Notes: generated from the sequence alone by a model not told the origin. A DNA stretch of 64,000 bases from Flavobacteriales bacterium (GCA_020635725.1 JACJZF010000002.1:124001-188000), one strand, 5' to 3'; positions 49,506 through 58,396 are shown, counted from the first letter of the stretch. A program made the numbers and translations.

Positions 49506-51413
49506 ATGTCCACAGCATCCCCGAAGACCAAAGCCGTCGAGGAACGGCGCAACGTGGTCATCCTCTTCGCCGGCGACAGCGGCGACGGCATCCAGCTCAC
49601 CGGCTCGCAGTTCACCGATAGCAGCGCGCTGTTCGGCAACGATGTCAGCACCTTCCCCAACTTCCCCGCCGAGATCCGCGCGCCGCAGGGCACACTCGCG
49701 GGCGTGAGCGGCTTCCAGCTCCACTTCGGCAGCGTGGAGGTATGGACCCCCGGCGACCAGTGCGATGTGCTGGTGGTGATGAACGCCGCGGCGCTCAAGG
49801 CCAACCTGCACAAGCTGAAGCCCGGCGGCAGCATCATCGCGAACACCGACGGCTTCGACAAGAAGAACCTGCGTCTCGCCGGCTACATCGACGAGGCCGA
49901 TCCACTGGCTGATGGATCGCTGGCACCCTACCACCTGCACAGCGTCGATATCACCAAGCTGACGCGCGCCGCGCTCGAGGGCCTCACCCTCGGCATGAAG
50001 GAGAAGGACCGGTGCAAGAACATGTTCGTCCTCGGTTTCATCAACTGGATGTTCAACCGGGGCATGGACAACAGCGAGCGCTTCCTGCAGCAGAAGTTCG
50101 GGAAGAAGCCCGACCTGCTGGAGGCTAACCTGCGCGCGCTGAAGGCCGGCTACCACTTCGGAGATACCAGCGAGACCTTCACCACGCGTTTCGAGGTGAA
50201 GCCGGCGCCCATGCCGAAGGGCACCTACCGCAGCATCACCGGCAACCAGGGCACCGCGCTCGGCCTCATCGCCGGCGCGCAGAAAGCGGGGCTCGACCTC
50301 TTCTACGGAAGCTATCCCATTACGCCGGCCAGCGACATCCTGCACGAGCTCTCGAAGCACAAGAACTTCGGCGTGATCACCTTCCAGGCGGAGGATGAGA
50401 TCGCGGCGATCAGCAGTGCCATCGGTGCGAGCTACGGCGGCGCGCTGGGCATCACGGCGAGCAGCGGCCCTGGCATCGCGCTCAAGACCGAGGCGATGGG
50501 CCTGGCCTTCATGCTGGAGATCCCGCTCGTGATCGTGAACGTGCAGCGCGGCGGACCAAGCACGGGACTGCCCACCAAGACCGAGCAGGCCGACCTCTGG
50601 CAGGCGGTGCATGGCCGCAACGGCGAGGCGCCCATCCCCGTGATCGCAGCGAGCACGCCGATCGATTGCTTCGACATGGCCTTCGAGGCCGTACAGCTTG
50701 CGCTCGAGCACATGACACCCGTGATCCTGCTCACCGACGGTTACATCGCCAATGGCGCGGAGCCATGGCGTTTCCCCGCCGCGAAGGATCTTCCCGCGAT
50801 CGTGCCGCCAACGGTCATCGCGAACGGCGACGAAGGAGCTGTGAAGCGATCCTTGGCGGATCTGCACGACGCTTCCGGGAAATTCCTTCCCTATGTGCGC
50901 GACGAACGCGGCGTTCGACCTTGGGCTTTGCCCGGTCAACCCGGCTTGCAGCATCGCATCGGCGGCATCGAGAAGCAGGACAAGACCGGCAACATCAGCT
51001 ACGAGCCGAAGAACCACGAGCTGATGGTGAAGCTCCGGGCCGAGAAGGTGGCGCGCATCGCCGACCGCTTCAAGCCGATCCGCCTGGACAGCGGACCGCC
51101 CGAAGGCGAAGTGCTCATCGTGGGCTGGGGCAGCACCTATGGCAGTATCCGCACCGCGGCGTTGGAGTTGCAGGCCGAAGGGCACAGCGTAGCGCATGTG
51201 CATCTACGTCATCTCTTCCCCTTCAATAAAGGACTCGGCCCCTTGTTGAAGAAGTATCGGAAGGTGCTCGTGCCCGAGATGAACAGCGGTCAACTGCGTC
51301 AGCTGCTGCGCGCCGAATTCCTCGTGGATGCGCAGGGCCTCAACAAGATCCAGGGATTGCCTTTCACCAGCGCGGAGATCAAGGAAGCCGTGCTCAGTTT
51401 GCAGAGGTCATGA
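49506..51413 (+). CDS. 2-oxoacid:acceptor oxidoreductase, fused gamma-alpha subunit
   Basis: Large subunit (635 residues) of an enzyme that decarboxylates 2-oxoacids (for example 2-oxoglutarate) onto CoA with ferredoxin. The gamma part (residues about 15-200) has VVILFAGDSGDGIQLTGSQF and the alpha part has ITGNQGTALGLIAGAQKAGL, GSYPITPASDILHELSK, AEDEIAAISSAIGASYGG, TASSGPGIALKTEAMGLA, VQRGGPSTGLPTKTEQADL, and a C-terminal transketolase-like domain (LIVGWGSTYGSIRTAA, HVHLRHLFPFNKGL). The fused gamma-alpha and free beta layout is the Bacteroidota KorAB/OOR form. Which 2-oxoacid is used is not decided. Confidence 0.93.
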   Translation: MSTASPKTKAVEERRNVVILFAGDSGDGIQLTGSQFTDSSALFGNDVSTFPNFPAEIRAPQGTLAGVSGFQLHFGSVEVWTPGDQCDVLVVMNAAALKANLHKLKPGGSIIANTDGFDKKNLRLAGYIDEADPLADGSLAPYHLHSVDITKLTRAALEGLTLGMKEKDRCKNMFVLGFINWMFNRGMDNSERFLQQKFGKKPDLLEANLRALKAGYHFGDTSETFTTRFEVKPAPMPKGTYRSITGNQGTALGLIAGAQKAGLDLFYGSYPITPASDILHELSKHKNFGVITFQAEDEIAAISSAIGASYGGALGITASSGPGIALKTEAMGLAFMLEIPLVIVNVQRGGPSTGLPTKTEQADLWQAVHGRNGEAPIPVIAASTPIDCFDMAFEAVQLALEHMTPVILLTDGYIANGAEPWRFPAAKDLPAIVPPTVIANGDEGAVKRSLADLHDASGKFLPYVRDERGVRPWALPGQPGLQHRIGGIEKQDKTGNISYEPKNHELMVKLRAEKVARIADRFKPIRLDSGPPEGEVLIVGWGSTYGSIRTAALELQAEGHSVAHVHLRHLFPFNKGLGPLLKKYRKVLVPEMNSGQLRQLLRAEFLVDAQGLNKIQGLPFTSAEIKEAVLSLQRS

Positions 51414-51420
51414 TGCGGGC

Positions 51421-51540
51421 GAACTGCGGTGATGAAGTGATGAAGAGAAGAGGTGGCTGGCTGACACGTTGTGCTGGTTGCTGCGCTACTCTGCATCTAC
51501 TGCTGTTCACCTCTTCACATCTTCACCTCTTCACTTTTTC
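51421..51540. repeat. GA/CT-rich imperfect inverted repeat
   Basis: Left arm GTGATGAAGTGATGAAGAGA, right arm CACCTCTTCACATCTTCACC and neighbours; similar in style to 17806-17906. It fills the gap between the two oxidoreductase genes, which are normally tightly coupled, so it is probably an acquired element. Confidence 0.4.
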
Positions 51541-51546
51541 AAGGTC

Positions 51547-52602
51547 ATGAGCACCGTGAATGGCGCAAACGGGATTCCGGGTCAAGCCCGGAATGACAAC
51601 GTTGAGAAGGTCGACTTCAGCAGCGACCAGGAGGTGCGTTGGTGCCCCGGTTGCGGCGATTACAGCATCTTGAAGCAGGTCGAGACGTTGCTGTCGCAGA
51701 GCGGCCGGAAGAAGGAGGAGGTCGTCTTCATCAGCGGCATCGGCTGCAGCTCGCGCTTCCCCTACTACCTCGATACCTACGGCCTTCATGGCATCCATGG
51801 GCGCGCACCGGCGATCGTGAGCGGCCTGCGCAGCGTGCGCCCCGAACTGAGCGTATGGATGATCACCGGCGATGGCGATGCGCTGAGCATCGGTGGCAAC
51901 CACATCATCCACCTGCTGCGCCGCAACGTCGATGTGAACGTGCTGCTCTTCAACAACGAGATCTACGGTCTCACCAAGGGGCAGTATTCACCGACCTCGC
52001 CGGAGGGTGCGATCACGCGCAGCACGCCGATGGGCAGCACCGATCATCCGTTCAATCCGCTGGCCTTGGTCAAGGGCGCCGATGGCACCTTCATCGCCCG
52101 CAGCATGGATCGTGATCCGAAGCACATGCGCGAGATCCTCGCCCGTGCCGATGCGCACCGCGGTACCTCGCTCGTCGAGATCTACCAGAACTGCAACGTG
52201 TTCAACGACGGTGCCTTCGAGGTCTTCACCGAGAAGGCGAGCAAGCCCACGCACACGCTCTTCGTGGAGCAGGGCAAGCCGCTCACCTTCGCCAACGGCA
52301 CCAAGGGCATCTGCATCAAGGAGATGAAGCCGCGCGTGATCGACATCGGTCCGGAATTCTCACCGAACGATTGCTGGATCCACGACGAGCGCGACAACTT
52401 CAAGGCCTCGATCCTGGTGCGCCTCTTCGAGGATCCGCGGCATGAGGGCGCCTTCCCGCGTCCCTTCGGTGTGTTCTATGTCGCCGACCGGCCTACGCAT
52501 GAAGAGAAGCTGCAAGGGCAGGTGAAGCGCGCGAAGGAACTGAAGGGAATCGGCGATCTGGACACGTTGCTCAACGGTGGGCACACGTGGACAATCGGAT
52601 GA
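51547..52602 (+). CDS. 2-oxoacid:acceptor oxidoreductase, beta (TPP/Fe-S) subunit
   Basis: Thiamine-diphosphate subunit of the same enzyme (351 residues). WCPGCGDYSILKQVE and GIGCSSRFPYYLDTYGLHGIHGR (trimmed) hold 4Fe-4S cysteines; TPP is bound by ITGDGDALSIGGNH and FNNEIYGLTKGQYSPTSP. The end (VFYVADRPTHEEKL) is usual. The first about 20 residues are atypical: residues 8-17 (NGIPGQARND) are encoded by a palindromic repeat inserted in frame ahead of the conserved core. ATG 51547 begins the conserved reading frame; an upstream in-frame start would place the GA/CT-rich repeat in the protein. Confidence 0.93.
   Translation: MSTVNGANGIPGQARNDNVEKVDFSSDQEVRWCPGCGDYSILKQVETLLSQSGRKKEEVVFISGIGCSSRFPYYLDTYGLHGIHGRAPAIVSGLRSVRPELSVWMITGDGDALSIGGNHIIHLLRRNVDVNVLLFNNEIYGLTKGQYSPTSPEGAITRSTPMGSTDHPFNPLALVKGADGTFIARSMDRDPKHMREILARADAHRGTSLVEIYQNCNVFNDGAFEVFTEKASKPTHTLFVEQGKPLTFANGTKGICIKEMKPRVIDIGPEFSPNDCWIHDERDNFKASILVRLFEDPRHEGAFPRPFGVFYVADRPTHEEKLQGQVKRAKELKGIGDLDTLLNGGHTWTIG
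51574..51594. repeat. Palindromic repeat element inside a coding region
   Basis: ATTCCGGG-TCAAG-CCCGGAAT: perfect 8-bp arms around a 5-nt loop. The surrounding GGGATTCCGGGTCAAGCCCG is widely seen as a dispersed intergenic palindrome in many bacterial genomes; here it is in the 5' part of the beta subunit gene and read in frame. Confidence 0.75.
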
Positions 52603-53199
52603 TCAGTTTAACCTTGGGGCTCGATCACCTTCGAGCATCTTCCTGACTGAATCCGGGTGCATGGCGCGCGGCCTGATGAAGATCGAATCGGCACCCACGG
52701 ACCGGCGGATGCTATCGGCCATGTGCTCGATCACGGCCGTCTCGGAACCTCGGACGGGAACGATGACCTGCTTCACGATCCATGTCGTGTCGGCTGGCGT
52801 TGTGCGGCTTCCATGAATCTCAGGGAGCGTGTCAGGCAACGCAGCCGCCTCGGACTCCGGTGCATCACTTCCCGTCGATTCCACATCCTCGATGCCATGT
52901 TCAATATGCTCGAACTCGTCGTGCCTGTTCCAAAGAACGTAGGATGCGCTGATGATGGCCAGGATGGCGAATAGGCCAGCAACGGAGCCGCCAGGGCCGC
53001 CCTTCGGTGAAGCTTTCTGGGCAATGCCGCGCAGATGCGTTCGCTGCACGCCTTCGCGCAGCACACGCTGGTCCTCGATCAGTTGCCGCAATTCCTTGCT
53101 CGCTTCCGCACGCGCCTCGAAAGCGACGCGGTCAGCTTCGTTCATGGACCCATCCAGATAGCGGTCCACCAGTTCCATCAGGTGCAGTTCGTCGCGCAT
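52603..53199 (-). CDS. Membrane anti-sigma factor-like protein
   Basis: A 198-residue protein encoded 3 nt after the sigma factor gene. The N-terminal helical segment HLMELVDRYLDGSMNEADRVAFEARAEAS (trimmed) is a typical Bacteroidota anti-sigma start. One membrane span (GLFAILAIISASYVLW, near residue 80) leads to an acidic, Glu/Asp-rich periplasmic part and a C-terminal segment with IVKQVIVPVRG. No zinc-binding motif. Anti-sigma function inferred from position and topology. The stop meets the convergent oxidoreductase stop with no gap. Confidence 0.7.
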   Translation of the reverse strand: MRDELHLMELVDRYLDGSMNEADRVAFEARAEASKELRQLIEDQRVLREGVQRTHLRGIAQKASPKGGPGGSVAGLFAILAIISASYVLWNRHDEFEHIEHGIEDVESTGSDAPESEAAALPDTLPEIHGSRTTPADTTWIVKQVIVPVRGSETAVIEHMADSIRRSVGADSIFIRPRAMHPDSVRKMLEGDRAPRLN

Positions 53200-53202
53200 C
53201 GT

Positions 53203-53772
53203 TCAGGCGTGTTCGGTGTTTGCGACGGTCATTTGAACGAGTTGGCGATAGCGCTTGCGGGCCTCTTCCAGGCATTTGTATTTGCGCGTCTTCGCGGCGC
53301 CCTCACCTGCGAAACCAAGCGCCTTCGCGATGAGTTGGAGGGGCTCGTGCTTCACATAGAAGCGCGTGAGCACATCGAGGCATTTCGCACCGAGCGACTT
53401 CAGGGCCTGCTCCGCGCGCTTGTATTCCCCTTCGCGGGCCAGTAATGCCGTGAGGTCCGCTGGCTCATCGGGGGCGTCCTCAAGCTTCCATTCCGTGAGC
53501 GACTTGTTCCTTCGACGCAGTTCCTCACGCCACAGGTTTCGGCACACGGCGAAGAGGAAGGTGCCGATGCTGCTGGTGAGGGTGAAGCCCTCGGTACGCA
53601 CCCGGCGGTGGAAGATGATGAGGGCATCCTGGAAGATGTCCTTGGCATCGCCGCTTCGGCCGCTGTTCTGCCGCACCAGATGCTCCACTTTGGGCAAGTG
53701 GGCATAGAGCGCCTTGAAGGCCTCGTGGTCCCTACCCGTGCGAATGAGCTCGATGATCCGCTGATCGTCCAT
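53203..53772 (-). CDS. ECF sigma-70 factor
   Basis: A 189-residue sigma factor unlike the one at 46432. Region 2: DHEAFKALYAHLPKVEHLV, DAKDIFQDALIIFHRRV; region 4: AEQALKSLGAKCLDVLTRFYVKHEPLQLIAKALG (trimmed) with the helix-turn-helix AGEGAAKTRKYKCLEEARK. No upstream Fe-S or receptor gene accompanies it. Start ATG 53772 is also the divergent start region of the outer-membrane gene at 53852. Confidence 0.88.
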   Translation of the reverse strand: MDDQRIIELIRTGRDHEAFKALYAHLPKVEHLVRQNSGRSGDAKDIFQDALIIFHRRVRTEGFTLTSSIGTFLFAVCRNLWREELRRRNKSLTEWKLEDAPDEPADLTALLAREGEYKRAEQALKSLGAKCLDVLTRFYVKHEPLQLIAKALGFAGEGAAKTRKYKCLEEARKRYRQLVQMTVANTEHA

Positions 53773-53851
53773 AATGACCGTCTTTCACCCCTTGATGGCC
53801 GTAACGAAGAAAGGTGACCCTGCCCAACGTTCCGCGTCTGAACTTCGCGCC

Positions 53852-54844
53852 ATGCGGCTCCGCCGGTTCCTTGTTCTTCCGCTCTTCGCGCTAGGGGCGT
53901 GGGTGCCTTGCGGGGCCCAGACCTTCGACCTCGACCAATTCGAGCAGGCCTTCCGGCCCCGGCTGCGCGTCGATGCCCGCTACCAGCCGGAGTCCGCGTT
54001 CACGGATACCACGGGGCGATTCAGCAATGCCGAGGGCTCCGCGGTGCTCACCTTCCCGATCGTTTCGCGGTTCCAGGCCGGTTTCAAGCTGGACACCGCG
54101 GCGCGCGGCCTGAAGGAGCTGCTGAAGAACAGCATCCGCATCGAGGCATCGCAGCTGCTCGGGTCGGTTCGCGTCGGTGCTCGACAGCTTCAACTGGGGT
54201 TCGATAGCGTGGCGCAACGGCAGCTGTACACCGCGAGCGCCGGGCTCATGGGCATCAAGCTGACCAGGAAGTACCGCCTGCTCTTCTGGAGCGCGAATGT
54301 GAATGTGAGCGAAGAGGATCGCACGGTTGACGACTGGGTGCCACGCTTCAATGGGATCATCGGCAAGGCGCATGTTCAGGGCCTGCGAAAGCAGTTCTAC
54401 TACGGTTTGGCCCTGAGCTACACCGATCGCTTGGTTCTGCCCGTGCCCTTCATCGGGGGAACAGCGCCATTGGGCGGTGATTGGAGCCTGCAATACGCGC
54501 TACCGGTCCAGCTCGGTATCAGCTACAGGCCCAAGCAAGGGACACGCTTCCTCGCGGGCATCTCGGCAGATGGGTTCCGCAGCGGATTGGAATGGAAGGA
54601 CGAACGTGTGAATGTGAACCACACTGCGCTCCGCGTGTTCGTGAATCTCCGGCACAGGCTGAATCGCACGTTGCAGATACGCGCCGATGTCGGTTACGCG
54701 CTGGTGCAGAGCGTTCGAATCACGCAAGCGGATGTTGGTGCGATACGACTTCCAGTGGACCCTGCGCTGCAGGTAGGGCTTGGCGTGAATGTGTTATTCG
54801 GCGGCAGCGTGATGCAGCGCTTGCTGGATGATGTGCTGAAATGA
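53852..54844 (+). CDS. Outer-membrane beta-barrel protein
   Basis: A 330-residue exported protein (leader RRFLVLPLFALGAWVPCGAQ). Residues about 25-330 consist of alternating hydrophobic/polar strands with Arg/Gln turns (for example PRLRVDARYQPESAF, KYRLLFWSANVNVSEED, RKQFYYGLALSYTDR, VRITQADVGAIRLPVD) and a C-terminal LGVNVLFGGSVMQRLL. It may belong to the DUF6268 barrel family, but I am not certain. A GAACTTCG sequence just upstream is one base off the -7 box. The function of the barrel is unknown. Confidence 0.6.
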   Translation: MRLRRFLVLPLFALGAWVPCGAQTFDLDQFEQAFRPRLRVDARYQPESAFTDTTGRFSNAEGSAVLTFPIVSRFQAGFKLDTAARGLKELLKNSIRIEASQLLGSVRVGARQLQLGFDSVAQRQLYTASAGLMGIKLTRKYRLLFWSANVNVSEEDRTVDDWVPRFNGIIGKAHVQGLRKQFYYGLALSYTDRLVLPVPFIGGTAPLGGDWSLQYALPVQLGISYRPKQGTRFLAGISADGFRSGLEWKDERVNVNHTALRVFVNLRHRLNRTLQIRADVGYALVQSVRITQADVGAIRLPVDPALQVGLGVNVLFGGSVMQRLLDDVLK

Positions 54845-54848
54845 CCGA

Positions 54849-55682
54849 TCACAAAGCGAAACCGAAGAGCACTCCTCCGGTAACGGCCAGTATCGTGTTT
54901 TCTCCGAGGAAGCCGTGGGTGAAGGCATATCCTTCACGGTTCCAAGCATAGGATGTCCCGGTGCTATGGCCATCGATCCATTCCGCCGCGTAGCCGAGGC
55001 CTCCGTGGATATCGAAGGTGACACGCTCCCCGATGAAGAGCTGGCGGCCGATGTTGAGCATCAGCCCTCCGCTGAGATAGCTCGGAGAGGTCAAATACGG
55101 GTTGAACGAGGAGTAATCGCGCTCCCAGGCGCTGACCACGAGTTCCGGTTCGAGATACCAGCCTGAAAGGGGGTGCCGGTCGCGCGCCGGCAAACGATCG
55201 AATTGAGGTCGTGGAAGGATGAACTTGACACCGAGCTTGGCAAGCCCGCCCCGCCTCCGGTATGTCTGGGCTTCTGAATCCCGAATACCGATGCCGATGT
55301 ATCCCGCCTTCACGCAAAGGCTGGTCCTAGGGGCGATCCAGCGCTCGTAGCCCACTACGGCATGGTTCAGCGCCGGAGCGATCACATCGGCGGAAAGGAT
55401 GGTGCGCCGGGCGAGGAACGCTTCGCTGCCGGGCACATCATCGGTGAAGGAGTTGAGGATGAACTCCTGTCCCCCTTCGAGCCTGATGCGCGCCAGATCG
55501 CGTTTCTCAGCCACCACCAGTACTTGCGCATCGCCCGAGGCCGTGCGGTAGCGAACCAGCTCGACGCCGATCTCTTCCACGCGGCCAGTAATGGTCTTGC
55601 CGTCGCCGTAAAACAGGCTATCCTGCGCCGAAGCGGTTGCGATTGCCAGGAACCCGAGCACGAGAAGGGGATGGCGAAGCAT
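54849..55682 (-). CDS. Exported barrel-like protein
   Basis: A 277-residue protein with signal peptide (PLLVLGFLAIATASAQ). Residues about 20-80 contain GKTITGRVEEIGVELVRYRT and KRDLARIRLEGGQEFIL, a common start of surface-barrel proteins in this phylum. From about residue 110 it has aromatic-Gly strands (VKAGYIGIGI, GWYLEPELVVSAWERDYSS, SGGLMLNIGRQLFI, GVLFGFAL). The start is ATG 55682. It converges with the preceding barrel gene at a 4-nt gap. Function not assigned. Confidence 0.6.
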   Translation of the reverse strand: MLRHPLLVLGFLAIATASAQDSLFYGDGKTITGRVEEIGVELVRYRTASGDAQVLVVAEKRDLARIRLEGGQEFILNSFTDDVPGSEAFLARRTILSADVIAPALNHAVVGYERWIAPRTSLCVKAGYIGIGIRDSEAQTYRRRGGLAKLGVKFILPRPQFDRLPARDRHPLSGWYLEPELVVSAWERDYSSFNPYLTSPSYLSGGLMLNIGRQLFIGERVTFDIHGGLGYAAEWIDGHSTGTSYAWNREGYAFTHGFLGENTILAVTGGVLFGFAL

Positions 55683-55728
55683 GGTCAGCGGATGGTGCAA
55701 TGCAACGCAGTGTTGGGTCATGTATTGC

Positions 55729-56529
55729 TCAGCTCTCCTTGAGATACGCCGGAACCACGCACACCGGTATCGGCTCCATCTTATGCTTGTTGGCCGCACG
55801 GCGCCGGTCGAAGATGGCCAGCACCTCGCGTTGTCTCGGTGTGAGGTCGCTCGTTTCCGAATCGATACCGCGGTCGCGCAGGTCCATGGCCCATTCGAGC
55901 TCGGGGTAGCTCGCGCCGATCTGGTCCTCGTCGCTGCGGTCATCGCCCCAGAGGCCATCGGTGGGTTTGGCCAGCATGATGCTCTCCACGATACCGAGCT
56001 CGCGTGCGACCTCGTATACTTCGGTCTTGGTGAGGTCGGCGATGGGAGAGAGGTCCACCCCGCCGTCGCCGTACTTGGTGAAGAAGCCCACGCCGAAGTC
56101 CTCCACCTTGTTCCCGGTGCCGGCCACCAGGTAGCGCATCAATCCCGCGAAGTAGTAGAGGGTGGTCATGCGGATCCGGGCGCGCGTGTTGGCCAGCGCG
56201 AGGTCCATGGCGGTCTTGTCCTCCGATCCCGGCAGCGCGATCATCATCTGGTCGAACACGTTCGTGAGCTGCACCACTTCCATGCGCACATTGGCGTGCC
56301 TTGTCTTGAGCCAGGCGATGTGTTCCTGTGCCCGCGCCACCTGCGAGGCGGCCTGGTGGATCGGCATCTCCACGCAGAGCGTGGGCAGGCCGGTGAGCGC
56401 GCAGAGCGAGCTTGTAACGGCGCTATCGATGCCACCGCTCACGCCCACCACGAAGCCGAGCTGGCCGTTGCGATGGCAGTACTCCGTGAGCCAGCCGGTG
56501 ATATGGTCGATGATCTCCTTGGTGCGCAT
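55729..56529 (-). CDS. nadE: NH3-dependent NAD+ synthase
   Basis: Amidates deamido-NAD with ammonia and ATP, the last step of NAD synthesis. The 266-residue protein has the P-loop-type pyrophosphatase motif GVSGGIDSAVTSS, HQAASQVARAQEHI, FFTKYGDGGVDLSPIADLTKTEV trimmed, and ESIMLAKPTDGLWGDDRSDE with the GDD-type end. A glutaminase domain is absent, so it uses free ammonia. It is beside gldB as in many Flavobacteriia, with one barrel gene between. Confidence 0.95.
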   Translation of the reverse strand: MRTKEIIDHITGWLTEYCHRNGQLGFVVGVSGGIDSAVTSSLCALTGLPTLCVEMPIHQAASQVARAQEHIAWLKTRHANVRMEVVQLTNVFDQMMIALPGSEDKTAMDLALANTRARIRMTTLYYFAGLMRYLVAGTGNKVEDFGVGFFTKYGDGGVDLSPIADLTKTEVYEVARELGIVESIMLAKPTDGLWGDDRSDEDQIGASYPELEWAMDLRDRGIDSETSDLTPRQREVLAIFDRRRAANKHKMEPIPVCVVPAYLKES

Positions 56530-56589
56530 GCGGTATGAATGAGAAGCCCCGCCAAGATCGGCAGGGCTTCGCGTATTCGGAAGGATGGC

Positions 56590-57342
56590 TCAGAAGAACA
56601 CGCCCAGCGTGAGTTCGAGGTAATGGGCCTTGGCCTTCGCCCCGTCGATGTCCAGGATGTTGGTGAAGCCGTTGTTGTACGTCACACCCACGAGCAAGCT
56701 GGTGTTCCCGCTGAAGTTGTACTCCATGCCGGCGCCCACGATCAATGATGCCTTGAAGAGCGCGATATCGTCCTGCACGTTCTGGCGCTTCTTCTCCTCG
56801 AACGTCGATACGATGGGCGAGCCATCCACCGTGCGTGTGCCATCGACCTGGGGAACCACCTCGTCGCTCTTCGCGCTGATATTGAACGCCGTGCCGAAGC
56901 CTACCACGCCGAAGTAGCGCATGTAGCCGATCTCGTTGGTCATGAGCTTCACGGTGAGGGGCAGCTCGATGTACTGGAGTCGCACATCGGTCTCCAGCTC
57001 CTTGGTGAGGATCGGGTCGTTGGGGTTGGCGCTGGCCACGTACTTGTAGTCGGTCTTCCACTTCCCTTTGAGGGCGTTGAGGTTAAGGCCTGTAGCGAAG
57101 CGGTAGTTGCCGCTGGAGCCGATGGGGAATTCCGTCATGAGCCCGAAGGTGTAGCCGAAGCCCGCGCCGTTGCTCTTGAGCCCATCGGTCTCGGTCTGCA
57201 CGAAGCCCAGGTTCGGTGAGAGCTTCAGGCCGAAGCGGACGCCGTCGGAACCGTCCTGCGCGTGGAGCGTGGAGCCGGCTGTGAGAGCGATGAACAGAAG
57301 GGCGATGGCCTTCGCGCCGATGCGGGAAGTGGAGGTCTTCAT
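56590..57342 (-). CDS. Outer-membrane barrel protein (porin/PorT-like)
   Basis: A 250-residue exported protein (leader GAKAIALLFIALTAGSTLHAQ trimmed). The pattern of amphipathic strands FGLKLSPNLGFVQTE, FGYTFGLMTEFPIG, YRFATGLNLNALKG, DVRLQYIELPLTVKLMTN, YMRYFGVVGFGTAFNIS and YLELTLGVFF is that of the 8-strand outer_membrane_beta-barrel family. A T9SS role (PorT) is possible but cannot be shown. Its TACTTTCG box is shared with the gldB gap. Confidence 0.75.
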   Translation of the reverse strand: MKTSTSRIGAKAIALLFIALTAGSTLHAQDGSDGVRFGLKLSPNLGFVQTETDGLKSNGAGFGYTFGLMTEFPIGSSGNYRFATGLNLNALKGKWKTDYKYVASANPNDPILTKELETDVRLQYIELPLTVKLMTNEIGYMRYFGVVGFGTAFNISAKSDEVVPQVDGTRTVDGSPIVSTFEEKKRQNVQDDIALFKASLIVGAGMEYNFSGNTSLLVGVTYNNGFTNILDIDGAKAKAHYLELTLGVFF

Positions 57343-57366
57343 AGGTTTGGACTCGTTATTCAGACG

Positions 57367-57374
57367 CGAAAGTA
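57367..57374 (-). promoter_or_regulatory. -7 promoter box of barrel gene 56590-57342
   Basis: The minus strand reads TACTTTCG, 24 nt before ATG 57342, in the divergent gap with gldB. Confidence 0.4.
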
Positions 57375-57403
57375 GCGTGCGGTCACCATCGACAACCTAT
57401 ATC

Positions 57404-58396
57404 ATGCCGATCATCGGCGCCGCGCTCCTCGTGAGCTGCGGAACCGGCGGGAACCGTGCGGTGGAGCCCGAGGAATCGGTGCGGATCACCATCGATCGGT
57501 TGGATCAGGACCTCTTCCACGCCGCGCCGGACAGCATGGCGGCGGCCAGCCTCAGGGCCTACGCGCGGTATGGGGAGTTCTATCGGATCTACATCGAGGA
57601 GATCCTGCAGGGCGCCCCGGTCGATGACCCTCGGCTGCCCATGGTGCTCAACGCCTTCGTGCGCGATCCCGACTGGAGCCTGGCGCAACAGGGCGTGGAC
57701 AGCGTGCTGGGCGACATGGAGGCGCAGCGCGCGCTCTTCGAGCAGGCATTCGGCCGATTGAAGGCGCTGTTCCCGGATAGCCTGATTCCGCGCGTGGTCG
57801 CTTTCAATTCCGGGTACAACTACGGCATCTTCCCCACCGACAGCGTGCTGGGATTCGGTGCGGAATGGTTCATCGGCCCAGACCATCCGGTGATCGGCTA
57901 CCTGGCGCCGGAGGCCTTCCCCAACTACGTGAAAGCGCGCATGCGGCCTGAGATGCTCGTGCCCAGCGTGGTGAAGGGATGGCTGCTCGTGCACTACACG
58001 CGCGATGTGCAGGGCGAGGACCTCCTGTTCAATCTGGTCGAGACCGGCAAGGTGATGGCGTTGCTCGATGCATTGCTGCCCGGGGTCGATGCCAACCTGA
58101 AACTGGCGTTCGGCCCGGAGCAGCTCGCATGGTGCGAAGCGAACGAGTACCTCATCTGGAAGGAGCTCGCCGGCAAGGATCAGATCTACAGCAAGAAGGA
58201 AGAGGACATCGGACGGTGGATGGGTGACGGCCCCTTCACCAGCGGGCTGCCGCGCGAGAGCCCGGGCCACTTGGGTGAATGGGTCGGCATGCGCATGGTG
58301 AAGGCCTATCTGAAGGCGAATCCCAAGCTCACCTTCGCGCAGCTCTTCGCGATGCGCGATGCGCGCGAGATCCTCAAGCATTACAAGCCCCGGTAG
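57404..58396 (+). CDS. gldB: Gliding motility lipoprotein GldB
   Basis: A 330-residue lipoprotein needed in gliding Flavobacteriia together with the T9SS. The ATG at 57404 gives a short leader with lipobox LLVSC (Cys at residue 11). Typical GldB sequence: ITIDRLDQDLFHAAPDSMAA, MVLNAFVRDPDWSLAQQGV, VVAFNSGYNYGIFPTDSVLG and PEAFPNYVKARMRPEMLVPSV trimmed, WGEWVGMRMVKAYLK-like end. The gene is next to gldC and near nadE and engB, the conserved order. The lineage may or may not glide; gldB is kept in many non-gliding relatives. Confidence 0.92.
   Translation: MPIIGAALLVSCGTGGNRAVEPEESVRITIDRLDQDLFHAAPDSMAAASLRAYARYGEFYRIYIEEILQGAPVDDPRLPMVLNAFVRDPDWSLAQQGVDSVLGDMEAQRALFEQAFGRLKALFPDSLIPRVVAFNSGYNYGIFPTDSVLGFGAEWFIGPDHPVIGYLAPEAFPNYVKARMRPEMLVPSVVKGWLLVHYTRDVQGEDLLFNLVETGKVMALLDALLPGVDANLKLAFGPEQLAWCEANEYLIWKELAGKDQIYSKKEEDIGRWMGDGPFTSGLPRESPGHLGEWVGMRMVKAYLKANPKLTFAQLFAMRDAREILKHYKPR

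Noticed and set aside
51469..51546. Upstream start for the oxidoreductase beta subunit
   Set aside because: The added 26 residues come from the GA/CT-rich repeat element and do not resemble any beta-subunit N-terminus; ATG 51547 is adopted.
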